A DNA stretch of 64,000 bases, taken from positions 184,125 through 248,124 of the forward strand of contig NZ_NKQJ01000001.1 of NCBI RefSeq assembly GCF_002312815.1. Reading direction: 5' to 3'. The notes below the pieces were generated by a model. The model was not told the DNA's origin. It worked only from the letters and a program-made list of their open reading frames with translations, and did no database searches. This DNA comes from Agaribacterium haliotis (GTDB lineage Bacteria; Pseudomonadota; Gammaproteobacteria; Pseudomonadales; Cellvibrionaceae). This document shows positions 37,549 through 46,572 of the stretch, one piece after another (within the stretch, counting starts at the first letter, position 1; each line of letters opens with the position of its first letter). Made by a program: the position numbers and the translations under genes.

Positions 37549-38562
37549 TTAATCTGCCACAGCCAAGCTTGTGGCGGGAAGCGCTTGCTCAGCTTGAAGA
37601 CTTAATTGAGCTTGAACCTGCGGCTGCTGTTCGGGCGACAGAATAAAACGATCGGCCTGCGCAGCCAAACGCTGCGCCTGCTCTGTTTTATCAAACTTTA
37701 AACTCACCGCACTTGCCCGATACAAACGCGCAGCGCTGAGATCGCGATACGGAATGATTTTTTCATCAGTCAGGCCCAGGCTTAACAACAGCTCGCTTAA
37801 ATCCATACTTGCGCGAGCAGCTCCCTGCCAGGCGAGCGCCGCCTGCTGCCAGTCTTCAGCGCCCTCGAAGGCAAACGCACTGCTCTCGTATACCTGCCCA
37901 AGTAAAACATAAAGACGCAGCTGAAGCTTTTGCTCGGCAGTGTTTGTCTCTGCACTGCGAATTAAACCATCTGCGAGTTGCTGCCAGTCGCGGGCAAGCT
38001 CGGCATTGGAGCTTGCATACTTACTCCAGGCCGCGCGCTGCTTCTTTTCTTTTCCGCGCTCGAGCCAATACCTTTCAACACGCTTTTGCGCCTCGAATAA
38101 ATTGTTTACATGATTTAACGCAAGCTTTAACACCGCCTGGGCACTAGCTAAATCACCACCTTCCTTTAGCTGCCCAAAATAATGAATATCTTCTGATACC
38201 GACCAAAATAAACCCTCGACAACTTTTTTCTCGTCTTTAATGGATTTGGGTGTGTTGATGTCGGCGTTTTTTGTCGACAATGCCAAAGGCTCGGCGTTAA
38301 GACCGTGCACAGTGCACCACTGCTGTCGACTCTGAGCCTGAACAAGCGCCCCCTGCGCCTCAGTATCTGCAACACTTTGCTGCACACATTGCTCGAGCAC
38401 ACGCCGCTGCTGAGCGGCACACTGCCTGGCCAGAACCAGCGAATTTATGGATGCACAATCGCAGTTAATCGTTGAACAAACTTTTTCAGCTTGCGCCTGT
38501 AGCGTAAAAAGAAAACAAGGCAAACTTAAAAACAAACCTAAGAAAACCGGGTGTCGAGTCAT
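37549..38562 (-). CDS. Secreted helical protein of unknown function, Cys-rich N terminus
   Basis: I do not recognise this 337-aa protein. It has a clear signal peptide (FLGLFLSLPCFLFTLQAQA, cleavage near residue 26), then six Cys within about 60 residues (VCSTINCDCASINS, RQCAAQQ, LEQC, QWC), which suggests disulfides in the periplasm or outside. The rest is Ala/Gln/Leu-rich and helical, with a TPR-like run (LRLYVLLGQVYESSAFAFEG, LYRASAVSLKFDKTEQAQRL). A GGAGG lies 10-11 bases before the ATG. Downstream it converges on the LysR gene; upstream is an MFS transporter. Context gives no role. Confidence 0.72.
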   Translation of the reverse strand: MTRHPVFLGLFLSLPCFLFTLQAQAEKVCSTINCDCASINSLVLARQCAAQQRRVLEQCVQQSVADTEAQGALVQAQSRQQWCTVHGLNAEPLALSTKNADINTPKSIKDEKKVVEGLFWSVSEDIHYFGQLKEGGDLASAQAVLKLALNHVNNLFEAQKRVERYWLERGKEKKQRAAWSKYASSNAELARDWQQLADGLIRSAETNTAEQKLQLRLYVLLGQVYESSAFAFEGAEDWQQAALAWQGAARASMDLSELLLSLGLTDEKIIPYRDLSAARLYRASAVSLKFDKTEQAQRLAAQADRFILSPEQQPQVQAQLSLQAEQALPATSLAVAD

Positions 38563-38674
38563 AGCTGACCGCCCTCCATAGCAAAATATTATTTTTGATT
38601 ATTTTGTCGCCTGAACTCAGTCTATCTCAGCACCTTTTGAGCAGCAAGTCTCATTTTTTGAACTTAGGGCTGGT

Positions 38675-39811
38675 TTAGCTGAGTAAAACACGTAGGTAGC
38701 GAAAACAAAGAAACGCTGCAAGCGCAGCCAGAATTGCTACAAAAATAAAACAGGCGCTAGCGCTGTGAGCCCAAAGCAAGCCGCTCGCCGCCGCGCCAAT
38801 CGAGCCGCCGAGACCAAAACTTACGGAGCTATAAAACGCCTGTGCCCGGCTTTGACGCTGCTCACCAAAAAAACGCCGACAAAATTCAACCGCAACACAG
38901 TGGCATGCAGCAAACGAAAACGCGTGTAAAAGCTGAACAACAAATAAAGCGGCGCTGCAGTGTGCGGCGTAGGGCAGAGCCAACCAGCGCAAACTCGTTA
39001 AGATAAGGCTAAATAACAGAAGTGAATACAGTGAATAGCGCCGAATAAAACGGCTGGTATAAGCAAATAAAACAATCTCGGCAATAACGCCAAGCGTCCA
39101 GAAAAAACCAATGCTTAAGCGGCTGTAACCGTGCTGCTCCAAAAATATAGAAAAAAACACATAATACGGGCCGTGGCTGGCATGCAATAAAGTACAGCAA
39201 AGAAAAAAAACGGCCAGCTCAGGCTTTAATAACTGCGACCAAAATGCTTGGGCGTCACTCGTACAAGTGTGTTGCTGCGCACTTGCAGGAATCGAAAAAC
39301 TGATCAGCGCCAACAGCAGTAGCAGAACACTTACAATCGCCGGAAGAAAACTTAAACTTATATAAGTAAAAGCCCAGCCGAGTAACAGTACCAGGGCAAT
39401 AAAGCCGACGCTGCCCCACAGACGTATGCGACCATAAGAGCGAAAACGCTCCGCTAAAAAACTTAAAGTCAGGCTCTCTGCTTGAGCGAGTATCGCATTC
39501 CAGAATATCGCGTAGATAGCCATCGTCAACGCAACCGACCACGCCTGTTTAATAATAAGCAAGGGGCTAAAAGCCAGCGCAGCCAGGCAACAACCGATAC
39601 GCAAAACTTTAACCCGTCGAGCACTTCGGTCAGCAAAAAAAGCCCAGAGATTGGGGGCAAAAATCCGTACCAACAAAGGCGTGGCAGCGATAAAACCAAT
39701 AGATTCAGAACTGAAATTTAGGGACTGCAAATAGAGCCCCCAGTACGGCGTTAGGGCGCCAATAACAGCAAAATACAAAAAGTATAACGCTGACAGGCGC
39801 CACCACGGCAC
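38675..39811 (-). CDS. MFS transporter, HcaT/LacY-like branch
   Basis: A 378-aa, 12-helix major facilitator protein. The N-terminal YFLYFAVIGALTPYWGLYL and the loop RFRSYGRIRLWGSVGFI are typical of the MFS_1_like branch that includes the 3-phenylpropionate permease HcaT and nucleoside/H+ symporters. The start is GTG without a good ribosome-binding site. It lies 20 bases after aroC, so it may be read through from it. The substrate is unknown; no aromatic-degradation genes are nearby. Confidence 0.85.
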   Translation of the reverse strand: MPWWRLSALYFLYFAVIGALTPYWGLYLQSLNFSSESIGFIAATPLLVRIFAPNLWAFFADRSARRVKVLRIGCCLAALAFSPLLIIKQAWSVALTMAIYAIFWNAILAQAESLTLSFLAERFRSYGRIRLWGSVGFIALVLLLGWAFTYISLSFLPAIVSVLLLLLALISFSIPASAQQHTCTSDAQAFWSQLLKPELAVFFLCCTLLHASHGPYYVFFSIFLEQHGYSRLSIGFFWTLGVIAEIVLFAYTSRFIRRYSLYSLLLFSLILTSLRWLALPYAAHCSAALFVVQLLHAFSFAACHCVAVEFCRRFFGEQRQSRAQAFYSSVSFGLGGSIGAAASGLLWAHSASACFIFVAILAALAAFLCFRYLRVLLS

Positions 39812-39831
39812 GAGCTGGAGGCTGCTAATAT

Positions 39832-40932
39832 TTATTCAGCTTGAGCGGGAATGACAGGCACGTTGTGCTGCACACTGCCGTTTTGCGCGCGGTGGCGCAT
39901 GGCGTGATCAAGCAAACACAGAGCCATCATCGCTTCGGCGATGGGCGTAGCGCGAATGCCCACGCAGGGATCGTGACGCCCAGTTGTAACCACTTCAACC
40001 GGATCGCCGTGAATATCGACACTGCGCCCGGGCAAACGCAAACTCGACGTTGGCTTTAATGCAAGGTGGGCAATGACATCCTGCCCGGAGCTAATTCCGC
40101 CGAGCACCCCACCTGCGTGATTACTTAAAAAGCCCTCTGGGGTGATCTCATCGCGATGCTCAGTACCTTTTTGAGCCACCGACGCAAAACCATCGCCAAT
40201 CTCAACACCCTTAACTGCATTGATACTCATCAGCGCGTGCGCCAAATCGGCATCGAGCCGATCAAAGATAGGCTCGCCCCAACCGGCCGGCATATTTTTG
40301 GCAACCACGCTAACCTTAGCGCCAACACTATTGCCCTCTTTAATCAGCGCCTGCATATAGGCTTCAAGCTCGGGGATTTTTGCTGGATCCGGGCAGAAAA
40401 AGGCATTTTGTTCAATGCTCTGCGGCTGCACCAGATCAATTTCTATCGGCCCCAGCTGGCTCAGGTAACCAAAAATTTCAACGCCCCAAAGCTCTTTTAA
40501 CACTTTTTTTGCAATCGCACCGGCGGCAACACGCATTGCCGTCTCGCGCGCCGATGAGCGACCGCCACCGCGGTAATCGCGCAGGCCATATTTTTGCGCA
40601 TAGCTGTAATCGGCGTGCGCAGGACGAAATTGATCTTTAATTTTGCCGTAGTCTTTTGAACGCTGATCCGTGTTTTCTATCACCAGGCCGATGGGCGTGC
40701 CGGTGGTTTTGCCCTCAAAAACACCGGAGAGAATTTTTACCTGGTCGCCCTCTTTACGCTGAGTTGTGTAGCGGCTGGTACCGGGTTTGCGCCGATCCAG
40801 ATCAAGCTGTAAATCCTCTTCCGATAGGGCGATACCCGGGGGGCAGCCATCGACAATGGCACCAAGCGCCAAACCGTGACTCTCACCAAAGCTGGTAACG
40901 GTGAAAAGTTTTCCGTAAGAATTTCCTGACAT
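39832..40932 (-). CDS. aroC: Chorismate synthase
   Basis: Flavin-dependent anti-1,4 elimination of EPSP to chorismate, the last shikimate step. The 366-aa protein carries all three family signatures: [18 protein letters not shown] near residues 13-30, [21 protein letters not shown] near 124-144, and [13 protein letters not shown] near the C terminus. The active-site His in GESHG and the flavin-site Arg residues are present. It feeds the tryptophan genes elsewhere in the window. It starts 99 bases after prmB ends. Confidence 0.97.
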   Translation of the reverse strand: MSGNSYGKLFTVTSFGESHGLALGAIVDGCPPGIALSEEDLQLDLDRRKPGTSRYTTQRKEGDQVKILSGVFEGKTTGTPIGLVIENTDQRSKDYGKIKDQFRPAHADYSYAQKYGLRDYRGGGRSSARETAMRVAAGAIAKKVLKELWGVEIFGYLSQLGPIEIDLVQPQSIEQNAFFCPDPAKIPELEAYMQALIKEGNSVGAKVSVVAKNMPAGWGEPIFDRLDADLAHALMSINAVKGVEIGDGFASVAQKGTEHRDEITPEGFLSNHAGGVLGGISSGQDVIAHLALKPTSSLRLPGRSVDIHGDPVEVVTTGRHDPCVGIRATPIAEAMMALCLLDHAMRHRAQNGSVQHNVPVIPAQAE

Positions 40933-41031
40933 ACTAGCTACTTTCTAAAGTTGTTCGGTTTTAACTAGCTCAGTTGTTACTGAACCATGCATTTTCTGTA
41001 TCTGGCTTTACGCCCTAGCCTGTGGCTCAGT

Positions 41032-41940
41032 TCACTGTCCGCCAAGGCGGCTGTGCACATCTACAAGCTGTTCGCGGCTGAGAATAAATACCCCACAACC
41101 GCCGTGTTCAAATTCGGGCCAAAAGAATGGGTACTCAGCATAGCGCTCGGCAAAAAGCTCCCAGCCGTAACCAACTTCAACCACAAGTAAACCACCGGGC
41201 AAAAGGCACTGCTCGGCCTGGCGCAGCAGCCCCTGGACAAAATCAAAACCATCGTTCCCCGAGGTTAAACCGAGCTTTGGCTCGGCCAAATACTCAGCTG
41301 GCAACTGTGCGTATTCAGCTTCGCTGACATACGGCGGGTTCGATACAATCAAATCGTAGCGCTGCTCTAGCACCTCGGTTAAACCATCGGATTCGATGGC
41401 TTGTACACGCGAGCTTAAATCAAAGCGTTCGATATTGCGTTTGGCAACGTGCAAGGCATCGGCGCTGATATCAACTAAGTCGACTTCGGAATCGGCAAAC
41501 TCGACGGCGCAGGCGATGCCAATACAGCCACTGCCAGTACAGAGATCCAAAATGCGCGCGGGGTAATCACTTAACCAGGGCTGAAACTGCGCATCGATTA
41601 ATTCCGCAATCGGAGAGCGCGGCACCAAGGTGTTTTCATTAACGTAAAAAGGCAAACCGGCAAACCAGGCTTCGCCAGTGATGTAGGCCGCCGGGCAGCG
41701 CTTAATAATGCGCTTCTCAACGGCTTTAACCAGTTTGTCTTTCTCGTCGCTGCTAAGGCGCACATCCCAGAGCTGTTCGAGCCTCTGCCAGGGCTGATTA
41801 ATCGCCCACAGCGCCAATACTTGCGCTTCATCCCAGTCGTTATCGGTGCCGTGACCGTAAAACAACTCGGCGTCGCGAAAGCGTGTCGAGGCCCAGCGCA
41901 CCCAGTCGCGCAGGCTTAAAAGTTCAGAAAACAGCTGCAT
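41032..41940 (-). CDS. prmB: Ribosomal protein L3 N5-glutamine methyltransferase
   Basis: SAM-dependent methyltransferase of 302 aa that methylates a glutamine in ribosomal protein L3. The SAM motif is LDLCTGSGCIGIA (residues 131-143) and the glutamine-binding NPPY motif is at 201-204 (VSNPPYVSEAEY). The long N-terminal helical domain and C-terminal segment fit PrmB rather than PrmC/HemK. It is divergent from folE across 88 bases and lies upstream of aroC, the usual order. Confidence 0.93.
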   Translation of the reverse strand: MQLFSELLSLRDWVRWASTRFRDAELFYGHGTDNDWDEAQVLALWAINQPWQRLEQLWDVRLSSDEKDKLVKAVEKRIIKRCPAAYITGEAWFAGLPFYVNENTLVPRSPIAELIDAQFQPWLSDYPARILDLCTGSGCIGIACAVEFADSEVDLVDISADALHVAKRNIERFDLSSRVQAIESDGLTEVLEQRYDLIVSNPPYVSEAEYAQLPAEYLAEPKLGLTSGNDGFDFVQGLLRQAEQCLLPGGLLVVEVGYGWELFAERYAEYPFFWPEFEHGGCGVFILSREQLVDVHSRLGGQ

Positions 41941-41958
41941 AAATCTTTGGCAATTTGG

Positions 41959-41986
41959 AAAAAGGCCGCTATTCTAGCGCCTTTTT
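41959..41986. promoter_or_regulatory. Bulged 12-bp hairpin in the prmB/folE divergent region
   Basis: AAAAAGGC and GCCTTTTT flank an inner GCTA-TTC-TAGC, making a 12-bp stem with one bulged C and a 3-base loop. The centre reads TATTCT on the plus strand and TAGAAT on the minus strand, both -10-like, so the dyad may be overlapping divergent promoters rather than a terminator. Confidence 0.45.
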
Positions 41987-42028
41987 GCTCCGCCCGCCTC
42001 CCCGGCAAGGCTTCACTTCGGTATCCGC

Positions 42029-42568
42029 ATGAAAGACTTATTCGCACAAATCATCCGCGACATGGGTGAGGATCTCCAGCGTCCCGGCCTGGTAGACACA
42101 CCCGAACGCGCCGCCAAGGCTTATAGCTACCTGACTCAGGGCTACCAACAGAGTGTTGACGAGGTTGTCAACGACGCCCTATTCCCGTCGGATTCAACCG
42201 ACATGGTCATTGTGAAAGACATCGAGCTCTACTCAATGTGCGAGCATCATATGCTGCCGTTTATCGGCAAAGCCCACGTCGGCTATTTGCCCCAAGGTAA
42301 AGTACTCGGTTTAAGCAAGGTCGCACGTATTGTCGACATGTACAGTCGCCGCCTGCAAATTCAAGAACAGCTGAGCTCTCAGATTGCCAACACGATTCAA
42401 GACGTGACAAATGCCGCTGGCGTTGCAGTAATTATTGAAGCCAAACACCTGTGCATGATGATGCGCGGCGTCGAAAAACAAAATTCGCTGATGCGCACCT
42501 CGTGCATGCTTGGCCAATTCCGCGACAACCACGCCACGCGCGCGGAATTTTTATCACTAATAAAATAA
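42029..42568 (+). CDS. folE: GTP cyclohydrolase I
   Basis: Zinc enzyme that opens GTP to dihydroneopterin triphosphate, the first step of folate and queuosine-type pteridine synthesis. The 179-aa protein has the zinc ligands Cys71 and His74 in CEHHMLPF and Cys142 in KHLCMMMRG, and the substrate loop [20 protein letters not shown]. The length is that of the shorter bacterial type. It is the only plus-strand gene between 38 and 64 kb and ends at a bidirectional hairpin shared with the opposing operon. Confidence 0.97.
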   Translation: MKDLFAQIIRDMGEDLQRPGLVDTPERAAKAYSYLTQGYQQSVDEVVNDALFPSDSTDMVIVKDIELYSMCEHHMLPFIGKAHVGYLPQGKVLGLSKVARIVDMYSRRLQIQEQLSSQIANTIQDVTNAAGVAVIIEAKHLCMMMRGVEKQNSLMRTSCMLGQFRDNHATRAEFLSLIK

Positions 42569-42593
42569 GTACGCCGCCGTCATCCAGCTAAAA

Positions 42594-42619
42594 AAACACC
42601 GGGGCCTGCCCCGGTGTTT
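42594..42619 (-). terminator. Intrinsic terminator between folE and the gpsA-linked operon
   Basis: AAACACCGGGG-CCTG-CCCCGGTGTTT is an 11-bp perfect stem with a 4-base loop. On the minus strand it continues into a run of T, ending the operon whose last gene is 42638-42961. On the plus strand it is followed by GGC after TTT, so it serves folE less well but may act in both directions. Confidence 0.9.
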
Positions 42620-42637
42620 GGCATCAGCAAAGACAGC

Positions 42638-42961
42638 TTAGTGAACCGGTCGAGTTGAAGCCATCACCTCAGCAAAACTCAAACCGAGACGGCTTAATTC
42701 CCAACTCATTAACAACACAAAGACAATAATCAGAGCATAACCTGAGGCCAGCAGCTGCCAGGCATAGTTGTTTTCGCGGCGATAAATAAAACTGTAGACA
42801 AGCGACGGCAGTGGCGGGAAAAAACAGGCGATGCCCCACAGCCACTGTTTTTTACCCAAGGCCATCAACATAGCCATCAAGGTTCCGACAAAAGCCAGCG
42901 CTAAACCGCAGGCTCCGGCAACGGCACTTAGGGTAATTAATATTAAATTCGGTTCAGGCAT
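42638..42961 (-). CDS. Small integral membrane protein, unknown function
   Basis: A 107-aa protein with three hydrophobic segments (about residues 9-35, 40-58 and 67-88) and little soluble mass. No family is recognised with confidence; the pattern of a short Lys-Lys turn (ALGKKQWLWGIACFFPPLPS) between the first two helices is common in small bacterial membrane proteins. Its ATG overlaps the stop of the DUF4892 gene as TAATG, so it is the last gene of a coupled series ending at the terminator 19 bases downstream. Confidence 0.75.
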   Translation of the reverse strand: MPEPNLILITLSAVAGACGLALAFVGTLMAMLMALGKKQWLWGIACFFPPLPSLVYSFIYRRENNYAWQLLASGYALIIVFVLLMSWELSRLGLSFAEVMASTRPVH

Positions 42962-43815
42962 TATTTCTGCACTAACTCCACTCTATTTTGCCCAGGCAGG
43001 GATCTCGGCACCAGCGCACCGACACTGTCGACACTAAAGCGCCCCGCATCGAGGCCAGCGCCAACAAGAAGCTGTTTAATACGCTCGGCCTGCTCGAGCG
43101 CGCGCTGACGATTTAACGTATCACTGCGCTGATCGTAGCTGTGACCGACCACATAAAAGCGGCTGTATGGTTTGCGCCTTAAAGCATCGACCACGCGCGC
43201 GAGCAACTCGTCCTCAAAGGCGCTGCCTTGCTGATCTTGTTTAAAAACCAGGTAACCGCGGCTTTGCAGCTCTGCGCTGACTGCCTCGGCTGTAGGGGTT
43301 AACTGTTGCTCAGCGCTCAAGCTAATTCGATCAAGCTGCGCATAAATACGCCGGTTACCGCGCTGCACAAAATATAAAACCAAGACCTCAGAAGCCTGTT
43401 CGAGCTGCCACACCTGATAACGTTGACTGGCGTCCAAACCGTAGAGCTGCTTGATGTTAAAACGCTGATTGGCCCAGGCATTTGAGCTGCCGCAGGCCAG
43501 CCCGCGACAGGCAAACAGCTTGCGCTCGCTGCCGCTTAGATTTAAATGCGCATCGAGCATAGCGCGCGCATCGGCAATGCTGGTGCCACTGTTAAACTCC
43601 CAGGTCTGTCGCTGCACGCGACCGCGAAGGCGCAACTCCGTGTCGGCGACAATCTGTGCATTGACGTTTTTTAAGGCACTTAAAGTCAGCAGATAATCGG
43701 CGTGCTTATTGTCGCTGCTGTATACAAGCCGCTGATCGACCAACTGCTCGGCGCGGGCAAAACAAGACAAACATACAAGCGAAAATACCAGGGTGAAAAA
43801 GCCCAATTTAGTCAT
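42961..43815 (-). CDS. DUF4892-type exported protein with OmpA-like C-terminal domain
   Basis: A 284-aa exported protein: signal peptide ending near CFARA (residue 22), a DUF4892-like middle region with a Cys pair (LFACRGLACGSSNAWA, about residues 99-114) and a C-terminal OmpA-like domain (YVVGHSYDQRSDTLNRQRA, ending NRVELVQK) of the kind that binds peptidoglycan. It is therefore probably periplasmic and attached to the cell wall. It overlaps the end of the upstream hydrolase gene by eight bases and its stop overlaps the start of the small membrane gene. Confidence 0.82.
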   Translation of the reverse strand: MTKLGFFTLVFSLVCLSCFARAEQLVDQRLVYSSDNKHADYLLTLSALKNVNAQIVADTELRLRGRVQRQTWEFNSGTSIADARAMLDAHLNLSGSERKLFACRGLACGSSNAWANQRFNIKQLYGLDASQRYQVWQLEQASEVLVLYFVQRGNRRIYAQLDRISLSAEQQLTPTAEAVSAELQSRGYLVFKQDQQGSAFEDELLARVVDALRRKPYSRFYVVGHSYDQRSDTLNRQRALEQAERIKQLLVGAGLDAGRFSVDSVGALVPRSLPGQNRVELVQK

Positions 43816-44686
43816 TATCTAAGGTCACCAGATACTGTTTTATTGTGTTTACCAGTGGGCCAAGCTGCTCGTGCTTGGCACTCATATGGAGGTGATGGCC
43901 GCCATCTAACTCAACGACCATAAGCTTCTCATGTTCGCGCCATTTATCTAAGGCTTCACCAACTAAAAAACCATCGGAGGCGGCAACTAACAGTGCGCGC
44001 TGCTGCCAGGCGTCGAGAAAAGCTCGCGCCTGCGCTGGGCTCAAGCGCAGCTCAGAGGGCAGCATCAAGGCACTGTCAAAGTGCCAGTACCAGCCTTTGT
44101 CTGCATCGCGGCGCACTGAGCGCTGCGCCAGCAGCTCGCTCGCTTCGTAGCTAAGCGGATACAAACCCTGCATGCGGCTGTGTACCGCAGCCTCAAAGCT
44201 CTTGTGGTAACTACGCCGGCGCAATTTCTTCAGATCAAGACTCGCCATAACCGCCGTGCGCAAGTGGCGCGGCAACGCCACTTCATCCGTCGTATGAGGC
44301 AGCAAAGCATCGAGCAACACCAGCCCCAGCGTTCGTTCGGGAAAACACGCAGCAAACAAACTTAATACCATCGCGCCGCGACTGTGGCCAAGCAAGACGG
44401 CGCGAGGCCAGGCGAGTTGTTGCAAGACCTGAATCAGCTCGCGCAGGTCTTGCCAGATATTGTAGGCGCCCTTGCCTGGGCGATGTGTGCTCAGCCCCTG
44501 CCCAGCCAAATCCAAGGCAAGCACATCACACTCGGGCAACTGCGGCGCCAGCTGTGCAAAACTTGCGGCGTTATCCAACCAACCGTGTAAAGCCAGTACT
44601 TTGATTGGCGAGCCCTCGTGCCAGCGCAAGCCGGCAAGGCTGACACTGTCCAACTCAAAGCGGACTTCTCGAGCCGAGCTGTGCAT
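43808..44686 (-). CDS. Alpha/beta-fold hydrolase
   Basis: A 292-aa serine hydrolase of the alpha/beta fold. The oxyanion segment is LALHGWLDNAASF (about residues 31-43) and the nucleophile Ser102 lies in LLGHSRGAM; the general-base His is probably in the C-terminal GGHHLHM. The substrate could be an ester, thioester or lipid. I start at the ATG at 44686, whose first base is the last base of the sixA stop (TAATG); the GTG at 44719 would give 11 more residues. Confidence 0.88.
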   Translation of the reverse strand: MHSSAREVRFELDSVSLAGLRWHEGSPIKVLALHGWLDNAASFAQLAPQLPECDVLALDLAGQGLSTHRPGKGAYNIWQDLRELIQVLQQLAWPRAVLLGHSRGAMVLSLFAACFPERTLGLVLLDALLPHTTDEVALPRHLRTAVMASLDLKKLRRRSYHKSFEAAVHSRMQGLYPLSYEASELLAQRSVRRDADKGWYWHFDSALMLPSELRLSPAQARAFLDAWQQRALLVAASDGFLVGEALDKWREHEKLMVVELDGGHHLHMSAKHEQLGPLVNTIKQYLVTLDND

Positions 44687-45144
44687 TAAGGGTGAGCCAG
44701 CCAATTTAACTGACAGCACGCCGCAGCAAGCGGGTCACAAGAAAGCTGCGCGAGCGCCGCGGTGCCCATGCGATAGCGACCACAGTCAAACCCACCGAGC
44801 TCGTCAAGCACAATACCCAGTAGAGGCTGATGACTGACAACCGCGATACGCTGGTGGTGCTCGGACAGCTCGTAGAGTTTTTCAATTAACACGCGGGGAT
44901 CGGCATTGGGTACTAAGGCCGCCAATTCCCGCTGAGGCGCGGGGCTGTATTGGCTGAGAATATCTGCACTTTGCCTGGTGCGCAGATACGGGCTAAATAA
45001 AATCAGTTCGAGTTCGCGCAGCTCATCGCACTTTTGCTGGCAGACCTTGTGCAATTCAAGCTCGCCCTGAGCGGACAAAGGCCTGAGATTATCAGCCGCT
45101 GCGTGCGCCTCGGCATGGCCGTGGCGCAATAAAAACAGCTGCAT
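44686..45144 (-). CDS. sixA: Phosphohistidine phosphatase SixA
   Basis: A 152-aa histidine-phosphatase-superfamily enzyme. The catalytic RHG (Arg7-His8-Gly9 in LFLLRHGHAEA) and the second active-site His in AVVSHQPLLG fit SixA, which removes phosphate from histidine phosphotransfer proteins (ArcB Hpt; nitrogen PTS in E. coli). The ATG overlaps the stop of the DUF4389 gene as TGATG. Its target here is unknown; the HptB-type protein at 56 kb is one conceivable substrate, which is speculation. Confidence 0.9.
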   Translation of the reverse strand: MQLFLLRHGHAEAHAAADNLRPLSAQGELELHKVCQQKCDELRELELILFSPYLRTRQSADILSQYSPAPQRELAALVPNADPRVLIEKLYELSEHHQRIAVVSHQPLLGIVLDELGGFDCGRYRMGTAALAQLSCDPLAAACCQLNWLAHP

Positions 45145-45467
45145 CAGGCTTGGCTGCTTGGCTCGCCTTCCGGCTCGGCGCTGTCGACAATATCGGACAC
45201 CGGCAAGTCGGAAAACGGGAAAGGTTTTTCTTCGCTACTAAAACTGACAAAGCGCAGACACTGATTAATGTATTGGCAAAGTACATCGGCAAACTGGGCC
45301 AGCTTGAGCTTTGGTTTGCCAGCAATCAGGGCAAACATAAACTGTACCAATACCAGCACCCAAAACACCGCCATCGCGGCATAAAGAACCACTGCAAACA
45401 GCAGCATATAAACCAGGCGTATCCAAATATGAACTGCGCTAATGTTTTTTTTCAGCTGCTCATCCAT
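45144..45467 (-). CDS. DUF4389 membrane protein
   Basis: A 107-aa protein with one long hydrophobic hairpin (LVYMLLFAVVLYAAMAVFWV, continuing to about residue 50) and a soluble, acidic C-terminal tail (DIVDSAEPEGEPSSQA). The sequence RLVYMLLF ... YINQCLRFVSFSSEEKPFPF matches DUF4389 proteins that accompany gpsA and sixA in many gammaproteobacteria. Function unknown. It starts 26 bases after gpsA and overlaps sixA by one base. Confidence 0.85.
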   Translation of the reverse strand: MDEQLKKNISAVHIWIRLVYMLLFAVVLYAAMAVFWVLVLVQFMFALIAGKPKLKLAQFADVLCQYINQCLRFVSFSSEEKPFPFSDLPVSDIVDSAEPEGEPSSQA

Positions 45468-45493
45468 CAGTGTATCTCCTTAAAACGGCAAGT

Positions 45494-46513
45494 TTATTGG
45501 CCCTGTTGCTGGGCGTCGACGTCGTAACTCATTTCACCGGTCATCAGGCGACTGACCACCCTGCGGATATTCTGCCCCTCGAATACGATGGCGTAAAGTC
45601 CCTGCACCAGCGGCATATAGACATCGAGCTCCTTGGCTTTGGCGTACACGGTTTTTAAGGTATTAATACCCTCGACCGCCTGGCCAATATCTGCAACGGC
45701 CTGCTCAAGGCTCTTGCCTTCACCGAGCGCTTTGCCCGCGCGAAAGTTGCGACTTTGATCGGAGGTACAGGTCAAAATAAGATCACCTACCCCCGCCAAA
45801 CCGAGAAACGTCAGCGGGTCGGCGCCGAGCTCTCTAGAAAAGCGCCCCATTTCAGCGAGGCTGCGGGTCAGCAACATGGCCTGGGTATTTTTGCCAGTGC
45901 CTAGCGCTTCGGCCATGCCCGAAACAATGGCGTAAATATTTTTTAAGGCGCCGGCCAACTCAACTCCAAAGCTGTCGCTGTTGCGATAGATGCGGTACGA
46001 GCTCGACGAAAAAATATCCTGCACCTGCGCCTGCACGTCGTCGTGACTACTTGCAATGACACTGCCGGTGATCTGGCCTTTAACCATCTCCCGGGCAAAA
46101 TTTGGCCCGCTCAATACACCGATATGAGCCTGGGGGATTTCCTCTTCAAGGATTTGACTCATCAGGCTAAAGCTTTCTATCTCTATGCCTTTGGTCGTCG
46201 ATACAACCGGGGTGCCCTCGCCAATCAACGGCGCCACTTTTTTTGCGACGTCGCGAAACGCTTTACTGGGCACCGACACAAAAACAATATCGGCGCCGGC
46301 GACAACCTGCTCGAGCTCAGCGCTGATATGCAAAGCGTCGGCGAGAGGGTAATCTGGCAGATAGCGCTGGTTTACACGCAGGCTTTGGGTCTGCTGTGCG
46401 CGCTCGGGGTCGCGCATCCACAGCCAGGTTTCGAGGCGGTTGACGGCCGCCATATTGGCAATAGCGGTGCCAAAACTGCCACCGCCGAGAACGGCAATTT
46501 TTTGTGCCGACAT
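45494..46513 (-). CDS. gpsA: Glycerol-3-phosphate dehydrogenase [NAD(P)+]
   Basis: Makes sn-glycerol-3-phosphate from dihydroxyacetone phosphate for phospholipid synthesis. The 339-aa protein has the Rossmann motif [13 protein letters not shown], the substrate segments VSTTKGIE and LSGPNFARE, and the C-terminal [12 protein letters not shown]. The ATG at 46513 is used: the longer frame to 46558 would start inside the htpG terminator hairpin. No clear Shine-Dalgarno is visible at this start. Downstream DUF4389-sixA follow. Confidence 0.95.
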   Translation of the reverse strand: MSAQKIAVLGGGSFGTAIANMAAVNRLETWLWMRDPERAQQTQSLRVNQRYLPDYPLADALHISAELEQVVAGADIVFVSVPSKAFRDVAKKVAPLIGEGTPVVSTTKGIEIESFSLMSQILEEEIPQAHIGVLSGPNFAREMVKGQITGSVIASSHDDVQAQVQDIFSSSSYRIYRNSDSFGVELAGALKNIYAIVSGMAEALGTGKNTQAMLLTRSLAEMGRFSRELGADPLTFLGLAGVGDLILTCTSDQSRNFRAGKALGEGKSLEQAVADIGQAVEGINTLKTVYAKAKELDVYMPLVQGLYAIVFEGQNIRRVVSRLMTGEMSYDVDAQQQGQ

Positions 46514-46540
46514 AAGCGTAAGACTCAGTTGTTGTGAGCT

Positions 46541-46562
46541 AAAAGCGGTGCTTGGCACCGCT
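46541..46562 (-). terminator. Intrinsic terminator of htpG
   Basis: Minus strand AGCGGTGC-CAA-GCACCGCT, an 8-bp perfect stem with a 3-base loop followed by TTT, starting about 10 bases after the htpG stop. It separates htpG from gpsA. Confidence 0.8.
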
Positions 46563-46572
46563 GGCGAGACAG

